Source: Muscardinus avellanarius
Lineage: Eukaryota > Chordata > Mammalia > Rodentia > Gliridae
Direction: 5' to 3'
Assembly: GCA_963383645.1 (NCBI GenBank)
Contig: OY726557.1
Location: 149,349,860 to 149,413,859 of the forward strand
Length of the DNA stretch: 64,000 bases
Shown: one piece after another, positions 35,886 through 45,608 of the stretch
How the letters are laid out: each line of letters starts with the position of its first letter
Numbering within the stretch: the stretch's first letter is position 1
Position numbers and translations under genes: made by a program
The notes under the pieces: model-generated
Database searches by the model: none
Told to the model about the DNA's origin: nothing
What the model saw: only the letters and a program-made list of their open reading frames with translations

Positions 35886-36720
35886 AAGTAGCCATCCTAA
35901 CAAATGTGAAGTAGTATTTCACTATAGTTTTTATTTGTATTTCCTTAATGATTAGTTATAGTATGATAATGATGAGTGATATTCATGTGTTTATAGATCA
36001 TATAAAAATCTTTGGAGATTCATTACCTATTTTAGTCTTTTACCTATTTCTAAATTTTATTGCTTGCTTTTATTGTTGCTAATATTTTAGGATTTCTATT
36101 TGAAATATTAATATACCTTCAGATATAGCATTTGGAAATATTTTATCCCATTCTATCGTAACTTTTAATTGTTTACACTGTCTTTGAACGTACAATATGT
36201 TTTTTATTTTTTATGAAGTTTGTTTGTTTATTCTTTTATTGCCTGTGCCTTTGAAATCATATGCAAGAAATCACTGCTAATTTCAATGTTGTGAAGTTTA
36301 TGACCCAGGTTTTCTTCTAAAAGTTTATAGTCTTAAGCTTTACATTTAGGTCTTTTATCTATTTTGAATTAATATTTGTATATGGTGTTAGGTAAGGATC
36401 CAATTTTATTTTTTTCATGTAATTATTATTTTTCAACAATATTTAGTGAAAAGATTATTATTTCCTTCACAAAATGTTCTTGGAAACCTTGTCAAAAATA
36501 ACTTGACCATGTATGGAAGAATTTATTTCTAGGCTTTTTATTTTACTCCACTGGTTTATATATCTGCCTTTATAGCAGTACTACACTGTTTCAATCATAG
36601 TAGCTTTATAAAGTTTGAAATAAAAAAAAATGTAGGTCTTCTAGCTGTGTTATTTTTGAGATTGTTTTAGTGTTTAGAGTTCATATTTCATGCTAGGATA
36701 GTTTTTTTTGAAGAATAAGC
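35886..36720 (-). mobile_element. Old L1 ORF2 fragment (antisense)
   Basis: Antisense of ORF2 C-terminal sequence: AATGTGAAGTAGTATTTCACTATAG at the far end, TATATCTGCCTTTATAGCAGTACTACACTGTTTC at the near end. Positions about 35990-36720 are the inverted counterpart of 19290-19997. Confidence 0.8.
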
Positions 36721-36754
36721 CTCAATACTTTTTAAAATAAAGATTACATTAAGA

Positions 36755-37446
36755 AGAGGGAACTCTAAAATATTGTTGGTAGGATTGCAAATTAGTGGAA
36801 CCACTTTGGAAAACAATATGGAGGACCCTCAGAAGAATGGTAACAAACTTACCATTTAATCCAGCAATACCACTTCTGGGTATCTACCCAAAAGAAAGGA
36901 AATCCAACTACCAAAATTAATGCATGTGTATCTATGTTCATAGCTGCACAATTCACCATTGCCAAATTATGGAAACAGCCAAGATGTTCATCAACAGCTG
37001 AGTAGATTACAAAACTGTGGGATAATGTACACAATGGAATTTTACTCAGCCATAAAGAAAAACAAAATTATGTCATTTACAGGGAAATGGATAGAACTGG
37101 TGGACATTATGCTAGGTGATATTAGTCAGTCACAAAAAATAAGAAATCAGATGCTTTCCTTAATATGCAAAAGCTAGGGAGAAATGAGTAATAGGAGGAA
37201 CTCTAGATGAAGAAGGAAATCCTATAGAGAAGCATATAAGGCAACCTGAGAGAATGGGAGGGTGAAGAGGGAAACTCTCTAAAGCACATGATGTACTTAA
37301 ACATATCAAAATCAGTCACTAAGCCAAGCATGGGAAGGAGAGATGGGGAGGGAATGAGGTGGGGATTGGGTATGGGCTAATTGGGAATATATGTATGTAT
37401 GTCTCCACTAATCTTTTATTCCATTAAAATGTCTAATAAAATACTA
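36755..37446 (+). mobile_element. L1 3' end (ORF2 end and 3' UTR)
   Basis: It runs from TTGTTGGTAGGATTGCAAATTAGTG to an AATAAAA terminal block near 37435. ORF2 remnants are seen (AATGGAATTTTACTCAGCC, GGGAAATGGATAGAACTGG). The 3' UTR carries the diagnostic ATGATGTACTTAAACATATC and GCCAAGCATGGGAAGGAG blocks also found at 16.3, 18.9 and 58 kb. Confidence 0.88.
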
Positions 37447-37449
37447 TAG

Positions 37450-38365
37450 AAATGATCCCTGAATGTGTAGCCTTAAGTGAATAGACACTTCACAAAAGGA
37501 GAGATACAAATGGCCAATAGATACATGAAAAGATGTTCTACATCATTAGCAATCAGGGACATGCAAATCAAAACTATGCTGAGATTTCGTCTAACCCCAC
37601 AAGAGTGGCAAATATAAAGAAATCAAGGCAAGGATGTGGGGAAAGAGAAACTTTTTTACACTGTTTGTGGGATTGCAAACTAGTTTAGCTGCTATGAAGA
37701 TCAGTGTGGAAATTTCTTAGAAAACTGGGAATAGATCCACCATATAATCCAGCTCGACCACTCCTGGGTATTTTTCCAAAGAGATTGAAATCAGAGAACT
37801 ACAGTAACATATGCATACGTATGTTCATAGCAGCACAATTTGTAATAGCCAAAATATGGAACCAAGCCAAATCTCCATCAACAGATAAATGGATTGCAAA
37901 ATTATGGGATATACACACAATGGAATTCTATTCAGCTCTAAAGAAGAACAAAATCATGGCATTATCAAGAAGATGGAAAGATCTGGAGAACATTATGTTA
38001 AGTGAGACCAGCCAAGCACAGAAAGAGAAGGGACATATGTTTTCTCTAATATGCCCAAATTAGGGAGCATTGGGAATGCCAGAAAGACTCCCGATAATGG
38101 AGGGGAATCTCAGCAAAGCTAGAATGGAAGGATAGGAGATGAAGAAGGCTGAGGTTGATTAATGGAGGAGCTACATCTGAATGTGTGTAAAAGTATGAAT
38201 ATAGTATGGTTAACCTGGACACTCATTGTTGGGAGGAGGGAAGGGAATGGGATGGGGGAGGGCACCAAGCACAGTCTAAATGTATACCATTTTCAATATG
38301 TTCCACTTATAAATAAAAGTAAAGAAAAGAATAAAAATAAAATTTATCAAAACAAGAAAAAATAG
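37450..38365 (+). mobile_element. Second L1 3' end, different subfamily
   Basis: Another 5'-truncated sense L1 follows directly. It has the usual ORF2 end (AATAGACACTTCACAAAAGGAG, AATGGCCAATAGATACATG). One frame is open for 119 codons at 37704-38063 (LLGIFPKRLKSENYSNICIR...). The different 3' UTR ends in an A-rich stretch. Decayed pseudogene sequence. Confidence 0.85.
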
Positions 38366-38569
38366 CATGGAAATATTTATGAGTCATTGTTTTTTTTAAA
38401 TGACTTTTTGCGCATATTACAGAAATGAACCACAGAAGAAAAGGTGAACAAATATGACTTACTAAATGTTTTAAATTTTTAGATGAAGGCTTAGTGTTAT
38501 CTATCTCCCCAAAAGCCCAAAATCAAGAAAAATATGGCAGCATATGTATCATACAAAGGATTAACAGAA

Positions 38570-38790
38570 CCCACACATGGTGGCACACACTTGTAATCTC
38601 AGCATTTGGGAGGCTGAGACAGGAGAATCACGGTTCGCGGACAGCCTCAGCTACTTAGTGAGGCCCTTTGCAACTCAGTGAGACCCTGTTTCAAAATAAA
38701 AAAATTAAAAAAAACAGGGCTGGTGGTGCAGTTCAGAGGTGGAATGCCCCTGAGTTCCATCATCAGTACTAAAAAAAAAAGATTAATAGA
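38570..38790 (+). repeat. B1-dID SINE
   Basis: Dimer with TAATCTCAGCATTTGGGAGGCTGAG and ID half GGGCTGGTGGTGCAGTTCAGAGG, poly-A to 38780. Confidence 0.88.
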
Positions 38791-39458
38791 ATATTCTTAT
38801 TCTATTATCATCTTCTCAATAATAAAGAGAAATGCCCAAATAGTAAGATTGGTAAGTGTTACATTAAGATAATTTATTACACAAATATTTATTAATCTTC
38901 AGTTCATACTAGACAGGGTTCTAAAGGGTAAGAATCAACACTGAAATAAATAAAATACTGATACTTTCCCCCATTAGGAAGCTTTCATAAAGAAAATGGG
39001 AGGCAGTTACATAAACATTATTATTTCAGGTGGTAAACAAATATTATAAGTAGGAGATGCAGTTATAGGATGATCGAGGTAGAAGTTGTTTTCGATAGGA
39101 AGTGTACATAGAAAGCGACTTTGAGAAGAAAACATTTGAAAGAAGTAGAGGAGATTGAGAAACGGAGCCTTGATTAGATTTGGAGTTAAGCAAACATTAC
39201 AGACAGAGAACACCAGCAGTGTGGCCAAGGTCCCTGAAAGGTAAACAAACAGCATATCTAAGGACAGCAAGGTCCATATGACTACAGAAGGGAAGATGGC
39301 AGGAAAGGAAGATCATCTACATCTCGTAGGGCATCTCATAGGGCCTGAAGACAACTGAGATAATAGATATATTTTAATGATAATCTCACCTCATAAATCT
39401 TGATGTATATGCAGATTAATAAATATAGAAGCCACTTAACATATCAAATTGGCAAGGA
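38791..39458. other. Unannotated intergenic sequence before the ERV
   Basis: No repeat or gene recognised. It ends at the retroviral target duplication. Confidence 0.5.
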
Positions 39459-39464
39459 GTTAAT

Positions 39465-39864
39465 TGTGGCGAGCCGCCATTAGAAGATGGCGCCGGCTTC
39501 CTGCCTCTGAACTAGAAGATGGCGCCGGCTTCCTGCCTCTGAGCTTGATTGACACATGGCTGTGCAGGAAGCAACTCCATATTTGGAGGCTAAGGTTATG
39601 TAACGCATGATGTGGTGGTGGCTTGACGAGCATGAGCCAATGAGTGAGTGAGACATGGCAGGGAGTGATTGGGAGGGTTAATGTTTATAATGCCCTGTGC
39701 GAGGCAGATCGCCGCCATTCCGCCATTCCGCCATTCCGCCATTCCGCCATTGCGCCATTCCGCCATTCCGCCATTCCGCAATTTTCTTCGACTTGTATCC
39801 TGAATAAACGGCTTGCAAGAAGAGCTTCGTGTTGCGTCTTAATCGCTGGTCGAGGGACGCGACA
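39465..39864 (+). repeat. ERV 5' LTR (400 bp)
   Basis: Begins TGTGGCGAG and ends GACGCGACA. Visible parts are a 32-bp tandem duplication (39481-39512, 39513-39544), each copy with AAGATGGCGCC; a CCAAT box at 39637-39641; and TTTATAA at 39684-39690. From 39715 there is an array of eight CCATT units of 8 bp plus a degenerate ninth. AATAAA follows at 39803-39808. With a TATA-to-start distance of 25-30 bp the RNA would begin about where the array begins, placing the array in R. Confidence 0.95.
39713..39785 (+). repeat. 8-bp CCGCCATT array of the 5' LTR
   Basis: CCATT cores at 39715, 39723, 39731, 39739, 39747, 39755, 39763 and 39771, then CAATT at 39779. All eight spacers keep a CpG (seven CCG, one GCG). 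Each unit resembles the YY1 core (CCGCCATnTT). Confidence 0.95.
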
Positions 39865-39866
39865 AC

Positions 39867-39884
39867 TGGTGGCCCGTACAGGGA
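39867..39884 (+). other. Retroviral primer-binding site (tRNA-Lys-like)
   Basis: TGGTGGCCCGTACAGGGA lies two bases after the LTR. It fits the 3' end of tRNA-Lys3 best, but with an extra base and two substitutions. Other primers cannot be excluded. Confidence 0.7.
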
Positions 39885-40153
39885 AAAATCAGCTCCCGTG
39901 CGTGAAGCTCAGAACTTTCTGTCGTCAGGGAAGGTGCACCAGTAAGTCCCCTGGTAAGTTGGGGGGTCTGCGAAAAATGCGGGTAACCGCTCTCACCTGT
40001 GGATAAGGGGAGAGCAAATCTAGTAGAGCTGCGATCAAAGCAGACGCGGGAAAGTGAAAGTAGAACTGCGGTCAAAGCAGACGCGGGAACGCGAAGGTAG
40101 AGCCACGATCAAAGCGGACCATTTTTGAGTTTCATTTTGAGCTTAGTTTTGGG
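39885..40153 (+). other. ERV leader with 37-bp tandem repeats and donor-like site
   Basis: A good 5' splice-site match, CTG/GTAAGT, is at 39951-39959. Downstream a 37-bp unit (core GATCAAAGCAGACGCGGG) occurs at 40024-40060 and 40061-40097, with a partial third copy at 40098-40120. The leader of such viruses normally carries packaging signals; that role for the repeats is inference. Confidence 0.7.
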
Positions 40154-41637
40154 ATGGGGGCTTTGCAATCTCATCCAATTGTTTTGGCTCTTCAGGAGCT
40201 ATTTCATTTTAAATCTCATCCAATTTTTTTCGCTCTTCAGGAGCTACTTCATTCTAGAAGTTTAGAAATTAGAAAGTCTACTTTAGAAAAATTTTTAAAT
40301 GGTTGTGACAGCGCCGCTCCATGGTTTTCTGTCTCAGGTAACCTGACAGTTCCTAGTTGGGAAAAGCTTGGCCAAGATCTTGAATATGCCGAGCAACAGG
40401 GAAGCCTTAATCCCTGTGTTCTACCTATTTGGAAATTGGTCAGAGGTTGCTTAGAGGATCAAAAATATCATGATGCTATTAGGGAAGGGCAAACTGCCCT
40501 AGAATTACTCAAAGAACAGAAATCTGAAAAGCATAAGTCAGAACGGGCAGTTAGTAAAGCAAAGGAACCTGTCTGTTCCTCACTTTATCCGAGAATTTGT
40601 CTGAATTTAAAGGGCCAGACTCCTCTTCTGATTCTTCTGATGAGGAAGAAAGTTCATTAAAGAAACAAATGGCATATGTGTCAATTCATTCAGCCTCGAA
40701 AAAATCCCGTTTGCCTAAATTAGATCCGGACTTTCCTATGCCCTCAGGACAAGATTATCCTCCTCCTGAGCCACTGCCATCCTTACCATCCTCCACTCAG
40801 GGATCTCATAATTCCTTTTGCCCTCAAGTTTGGTCACGTGTTAAAACTGAGCTCCCGTTGGCCTTTCCTATTTTTCAAGATACACAGGGCGCTTGTTTTT
40901 ATGAACCCCTTGATTTTAAGGTCATTAAGGCATTAGCAGAATCAGTTCACATGTATGGGGTTGCAGCTTCCTTTACATTAGCCCAAGTGGAAGCTCTGGC
41001 TAGAAACTGCATGACGCCAGGGGACTGGAATGGATTAACACGAGCGTGCCTCACCCCTGGACAATTTTTGGAATGGAAGGCCTTTAACATAGAATATGCC
41101 TCTGATCAGGCTGCTGCTAATGCTCTTGCTGGAAATCCTCAATGGGATCGAGATATGATTTTGGGACAAGGGCTACATGCCCAAAACCAAACCGGACTTC
41201 CTTTGGAAATTTATAATAAAATAAATTTTTGTGCTATTAGAGCATGGAAATCCCTTAGGAGCTCAGGGGAATCTGCTGGTAATCTAACCAAAATTATACA
41301 AGGACCTACCGAGCCGTTCGCAGATTTTGTAGCTCGTCTCCTCGAAGCTACAAGTAGAATTTTAGGTCCTAATGTGGAGGTGGCAACACCTTTGATTAAA
41401 CAGTTAGTTTTTGAACAGTGTAGGAAGGAATGCTGAGCTGCTATCCGACCATACAAGGACAAAAATATTGAGGACTGGATGAAAATCTGTCGAGAGTTAA
41501 ATGGCCCTCTAACTAACGCGGGTTTAGCAGCCGCCGTTATGCAGTTAACTCGGCGCTCCAGGATAAATCCGGGAGCCTGTTTTCAATGCGGCCAAATTGG
41601 TCATCAAAAGTGACAATGTCCGCAAAAGAAACAAAAT
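40154..41637 (+). pseudogene. gag: ERV gag (matrix, capsid, partial nucleocapsid), broken
   Basis: ATG at 40154 followed by Gly (myristoylation-type start). The first frame runs 168 codons to 40660. The homologous frame continues in another phase from about 40585, so a frameshift lies near 40570-40600. Contents are a matrix region with a 15-codon tandem duplication (40169-40258), an acidic/proline-rich spacer (SSSDSSDEEESS at about 40620) and a capsid from about 40850. A major-homology-region-like segment (QGPTEPFADFVARL) lies near 41299-41340. One CCHC zinc knuckle (Cys at 41578, 41587; His 41602; Cys 41617) is interrupted by TGA at 41611-41613. Another TGA lies at 41434-41436. Structural polyprotein of the virus; not intact here. 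Confidence 0.9.
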
Positions 41638-42069
41638 TTGTCTATTATACCAGATAATATCATATACCCTGGTCTCTGTGTTACCAGCATTCAATATGAA
41701 AACTCTACAAAAGCCGCTAACCTGTCTCGGGAGTTATCAATTTATCTTTTAGGCAACTGGACGGGAGAATTTGAAACCCAACTAGAGAGATTACGCACTG
41801 CCGTGGTCACCATCAACTTGACTCATGTGGACATTAGTTTGGCCAAAGGACTGTCATCTTGGATAACTCATGCCATGAATCATCTAAAGGAATGGGCTGG
41901 ATTGGGGACCTTAATGGGATTATTGGTTGTGGCTGTGTTGTTTTGTGTCTGGTGCATTGCTCGTCTTCGCCAAAGTTTTAATCATAATACAGCCATGTTT
42001 ATACAGGCCTGTGTGGCTATCGAGGCAGGACAATCACCCCAAGCCTGGCTCGCGGCAGCTAAGGCATAG
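41638..42069 (+). pseudogene. env: ERV env transmembrane-subunit C-terminal remnant
   Basis: It follows gag in the same reading phase, without an ATG of its own, and ends at TAG 42067-42069. About 143 codons are open. They show several N-x-S/T sites, a short amphipathic stretch, a hydrophobic membrane segment (about residues 93-114, GLLVVAVLFCVWCI) and a cytoplasmic tail rich in Ala, Gln and Trp. The surface subunit and fusion-peptide region are absent. The assignment to betaretrovirus/IAPE-like TM rests on layout, not on a search. Confidence 0.75.
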
Positions 42070-42231
42070 TGGCTCAGGTTGCAAGGCAAAGCACTGCAGC
42101 TGAGGGCACAAGTTTGGTCCTCAGGAAGAGTACGCTTGACTGCACACGGGTTAGGCACCCAAGTACCCGTCCCTAGAAAAAGGTGCCAGTGATTAATAGG
42201 GGTCAAACCTCTGCTCTTACCTGTTGCCTAT
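42070..42231 (+). other. ERV 3' non-coding stretch
   Basis: Between the env stop and the polypurine tract; no frame or motif recognised. Confidence 0.6.
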
Positions 42232-42249
42232 AAAAACAAAAAGGGGGAA
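42232..42249 (+). other. Polypurine tract
   Basis: AAAAACAAAAAGGGGGAA immediately precedes the 3' LTR at 42251, the normal plus-strand priming position. Confidence 0.9.
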
Positions 42250-42250
42250 T

Positions 42251-42690
42251 TGTGGCGAGCCGCCATTAGAAGATGGCGCCGGCTTCCTGCCTCTGAACTA
42301 GAAGATGGCGCCGGCTTCCTGCCTCTGAGCTTGATTGACACATGGCTGTGCAGGAAGCAACTCCATATTTGGAGGCTAAGGTTATGTAACGCATGACGTG
42401 GTGGTGGCCTGACGAGCATGAGCCAATGAGTGAGTGAGACGTGGCAGGGAGTGATTGGGAGGGTTAATGTTTATAATGCCCTGTGCGAGGCAGATCGCCG
42501 CCATTCTGCCATTCTGCCATTCCACCATTCCACCATTCCACCATTCCACCATTCCGCCATTCTGCCATTCTGCCATTCGGCCATTCTGCCATTCTGCCAT
42601 TCCACCATTTTCTTCGACTTGTAACCTGAATAAACGGCTTGCAAGAAGAGCTTCGTGTTGCGTCTTAATCGCTGGTCGAGGGACGCGACA
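42251..42690 (+). repeat. ERV 3' LTR (440 bp)
   Basis: Same structure as the 5' LTR, including the 32-bp duplication, CCAAT, TTTATAA and AATAAA. It is 40 bp longer because the 8-bp array has 14 CCATT units rather than nine. At two of the four point differences it keeps a CpG that the 5' LTR has lost. Confidence 0.95.
42499..42609 (+). repeat. 8-bp CCATT array of the 3' LTR
   Basis: Fourteen CCATT cores at 8-bp steps from 42501 to 42605. Of the 13 spacers only two contain CpG (CCG, CGG); six are CTG and five CCA. This contrasts with the fully CpG-bearing 5' array. Confidence 0.93.
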
Positions 42691-42792
42691 GTTAATGTAA
42701 TTTATATTATCATTATAATAGGAAATGATTGATATTCTCACATCTCATGAAAAAAAATGTCTAAAGTCTTAATACATATTTAAAATATTTGA

Positions 42793-42990
42793 GGCCAGGC
42801 ATGGTGGCGCACACTTGTAATCCCCTCACGTGGGAGGCAGAGACAGGAGGATCATGCAGGTTTGAAGCCAGCCGCGCTGGCTTAAGAGACCCTGTTTCCA
42901 AATAAAAACATAAAAAATAGATGTCTGGGAGTGTATCCCGGAGTTAGAAGGGTTTCCAGGAACCCCAGTACCACCAAAAATAAATAAATA
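42793..42990 (+). repeat. B1-dID SINE
   Basis: Plus-strand copy starting GGCCAGGCATGGTGGCGC, TTCCAGGAA at 42954-42962, (AAAT)n tail. Confidence 0.92.
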
Positions 42991-45020
42991 AAAAAGTTCA
43001 AATAGCTAAGATATTTGTAATATTTGACCAGTTCCAAGAATTTATGTCAATAAAATTATTGAATAAATATATGTATGTAAACAGATATCTATTCATGAAT
43101 TATTATTCAAAATAATGCAATATTAAAATAAACTCAGTGTATATTCAGAGGAGTTATTGTGTTAGTATGCTACCAATATAATATGGAATGATACGCAGAA
43201 ATAAACATATATTCAGAGATTTATTACTGAGACAGAATACTCAGGATAGTATGCTGAAGGACAATAACGCAGTGGGCAAAATAACATGGCCCAAATTTTA
43301 TTAAAAAAAAAAGAAAAGAAACAAGTGAGAATATTGAAATGTAAGAAATGACTTGGAAGAATTATGCCCTCTTTATGTGTTCTGTGTTTTCTAGTGTTGT
43401 CTAATGGTAATGCATGTCTCTTATAATTAGAAAAACAGACAATGTTAAGTAACTTTGTATCTATAACCTTATTGCTTTTTATAAAAATGGCCTTTAATGG
43501 GTTATTCCAGTGTTGAATTCTTTGCACAGCTGGTTTGGTTATAATCAGAGCTGAGAAAGGAAGATACCATAGTTAGTTCTCTGGGTATAATTTGGTAAAG
43601 AAAGAAATACACCACAGAATTATAGAACATTACATTAAGTAAGAACTATGAGAAGCGTTCATACACTTTATTTTAAAGATGATAAAACTGGAACCGAAGA
43701 AGAATGTGTGAGCTGCCATGGATCCGACATTTAGTTAATGAAAATAATGGGTCTAACACTTTATCTCTTGCCTCTCAGTCCATTTTGTAGATCCCAGAAC
43801 ACCTCCTCTAACACAACAGCAGTATTACCAATATTCTTGGCAAGAAATATGTTTAGAATAAGAGGCAGTAAATGGCTGGAAGAAACTCCTAATGTGTAAA
43901 AAGAAATTTGTTTTTTATAGCAGGAGAAATGAGGATGGTAAAAAGACCATCAATTGTCAATGTAACTACTTGTGGACAAAACCAAATGCCAAGAAAAAAT
44001 TATTGAAAATTAAAATATTGCAGACTAGCATCAGTTCTTCAGAACATGATACAAATCCAGCTAGAGAATATACCTGCAGGATATAAGCAGAAATCTTTAT
44101 TCTTTACAAGAATTCCAAATAACTTAAAGCTCAGAGGAAGTGTCAGGAATGAGAGAAGTTGAGCTAGAGATAGTGTGTCAATAAGAATGTCATACCTCTA
44201 TTTTCCCTGTGGATTTGTATATGAGCATTACTCTTTAAACAGTAGTATATTCTTATACCTTAAAATTATTAAAAACTGATAGCTTATCATAATTATTGTT
44301 GTCATTATATACTTCATGGATATTTCTAGATTGCTTGACATGCTAGAATTTGAGTAACATAACCCATATAATTGTAATACAGGATCTGTAGCACAATTCA
44401 GCAGCAATTCCAGCAATGACACTGAATGGCAAAATAGCTTTCATGGCATGGTGAAAACAAAAAATATGGAAATTATAGTCTAACACATAAATTCCAATTT
44501 TATCATTTATTTACTTTGGGCAAATTAGCTTCAATTTTTTATCTCCAAGATGGAAAATAACACCTACCATGATAGAACTGAGAGAATATAATGCAACAAC
44601 AGATGGAAAAATACCAAGGACAGTATTTGGAATAAGAAGGTAAAAAATAAATCATTGAGGTCCTTTCCATATTCCTTATTTTCTATTGTGTGCACTGTTC
44701 CATCCCTTTGTGTTTTTTTTTTCAAATTAGAAATTTGGAGTCACTGATAAAACCCACTTTATGGTTTTGAATATTTCTTCATCAGAACTGCAGTTTTGAA
44801 GGGTTGCAATGCTTACTGACCAATTCTACATAGAAATTTCTACAACCCTATACGTACAGAAACAAGTTAATCTGAGAGGTGATGATTGAAATTGCCCATA
44901 ATCTCAATGGATTTTCACAGTCTTAACATGAAATCCTGTCACAAGGATTTACAGGAGCTATTGCTTAAATGTCAGAAGCATGTGATAAATGGGAGCAAAT
45001 GGTTCCTAGAAAAAGAGAGA
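42991..45020. other. Intergenic sequence with two MIR-like patches
   Basis: An antisense MIR patch lies at about 43660-43780 (AAGATGATAAAACTGGAACCGAAG) and a sense one at about 44480-44650 (TTACTTTGGGCAAATTAGCTTC...GATGGAAAATAACACCTACC). The rest is AT-rich single copy without a credible gene. Confidence 0.5.
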
Positions 45021-45026
45021 TCTTTT

Positions 45027-45180
45027 TTTAATTTTTATTGGAGATTGAACCCTAAGCTTCACTTCCGGCTCTTCTTTTAAATTTTATTTTGAAATAAGAT
45101 CTCACCAAGTTGGTGAGGCTAGCCTCAAACCTGCAATTTTGCCTTCTCTGTCTCCCAAGTACTGTGAGGGAGCCTGCCAA
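45027..45180 (-). repeat. Old antisense SINE
   Basis: Degraded ID half (TTGGAGATTGAACCC) and B1 half (GAGGCTAGCCTCAAACCTGC...CTCCCAAGTACTG). Confidence 0.7.
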
Positions 45181-45608
45181 GAGAGATATTTTTGACATGC
45201 AAAACCGCTGAATCAATGGAATAATGAATAATGTGATGACGGGTTCTACTGCACTTGTGGACTAAGTGTGCCTTAGAGGCTGAGTCAAACCTACAGGAGG
45301 CTTTGCAAATTTCAATTTTCTATTTCTCCCCCACAGAGCATGCAAAGTGAAATGGAAAAATAAATGTCAATTTGAACTTTCTAATATGTTTGGCAGAAGG
45401 GGAGATTAAGTGTGAAGGGAAAACAATTCATTCTTCCTCTGCATGGCTATAGTCCACTCCTGTTCTTTGCATACATAGATTATGGGTGTGGAGCCACAAA
45501 CTACGACCCTGTTCCATATCCATAGCCCTCAGTTTCACACTCACATGCAACTCTTTTCACTGTGCCTGGTAATTTCTCTATTTTACTTTAAAATTAAACA
45601 AAATCCTT
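45181..45608. other. Unannotated intergenic sequence
   Basis: No repeat or gene recognised. Confidence 0.5.

Larger units (their letters stand above)
39459..42696 (+). mobile_element. Internally deleted class II (IAP/betaretrovirus-like) ERV
   Basis: A proviral insertion with LTRs at 39465-39864 and 42251-42690. It is flanked by a perfect 6-bp target duplication GTTAAT (39459-39464 and 42691-42696), the length typical of class II (ERVK/IAP-type) integrases. The interior is only 2386 bp: primer-binding site, leader, gag, env C-terminal piece, polypurine tract. Protease, polymerase and env surface subunit are absent. Outside the short-repeat array the LTRs differ at about four of some 325 positions, so insertion is recent in evolutionary terms. 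Breaks include a gag frameshift and two in-frame TGA stops. It cannot replicate by itself. Confidence 0.95.

Noticed and set aside
37704..38063. 119-codon plus-strand frame as a host gene
   Set aside because: It is the decayed C-terminal part of L1 ORF2, colinear with the L1 3' UTR that follows.
39713..39785. Regular repeats resembling a CRISPR array
   Set aside because: The unit is 8 bp with 3-bp spacers inside a retroviral LTR of a mammalian genome; it is a minisatellite-like array.
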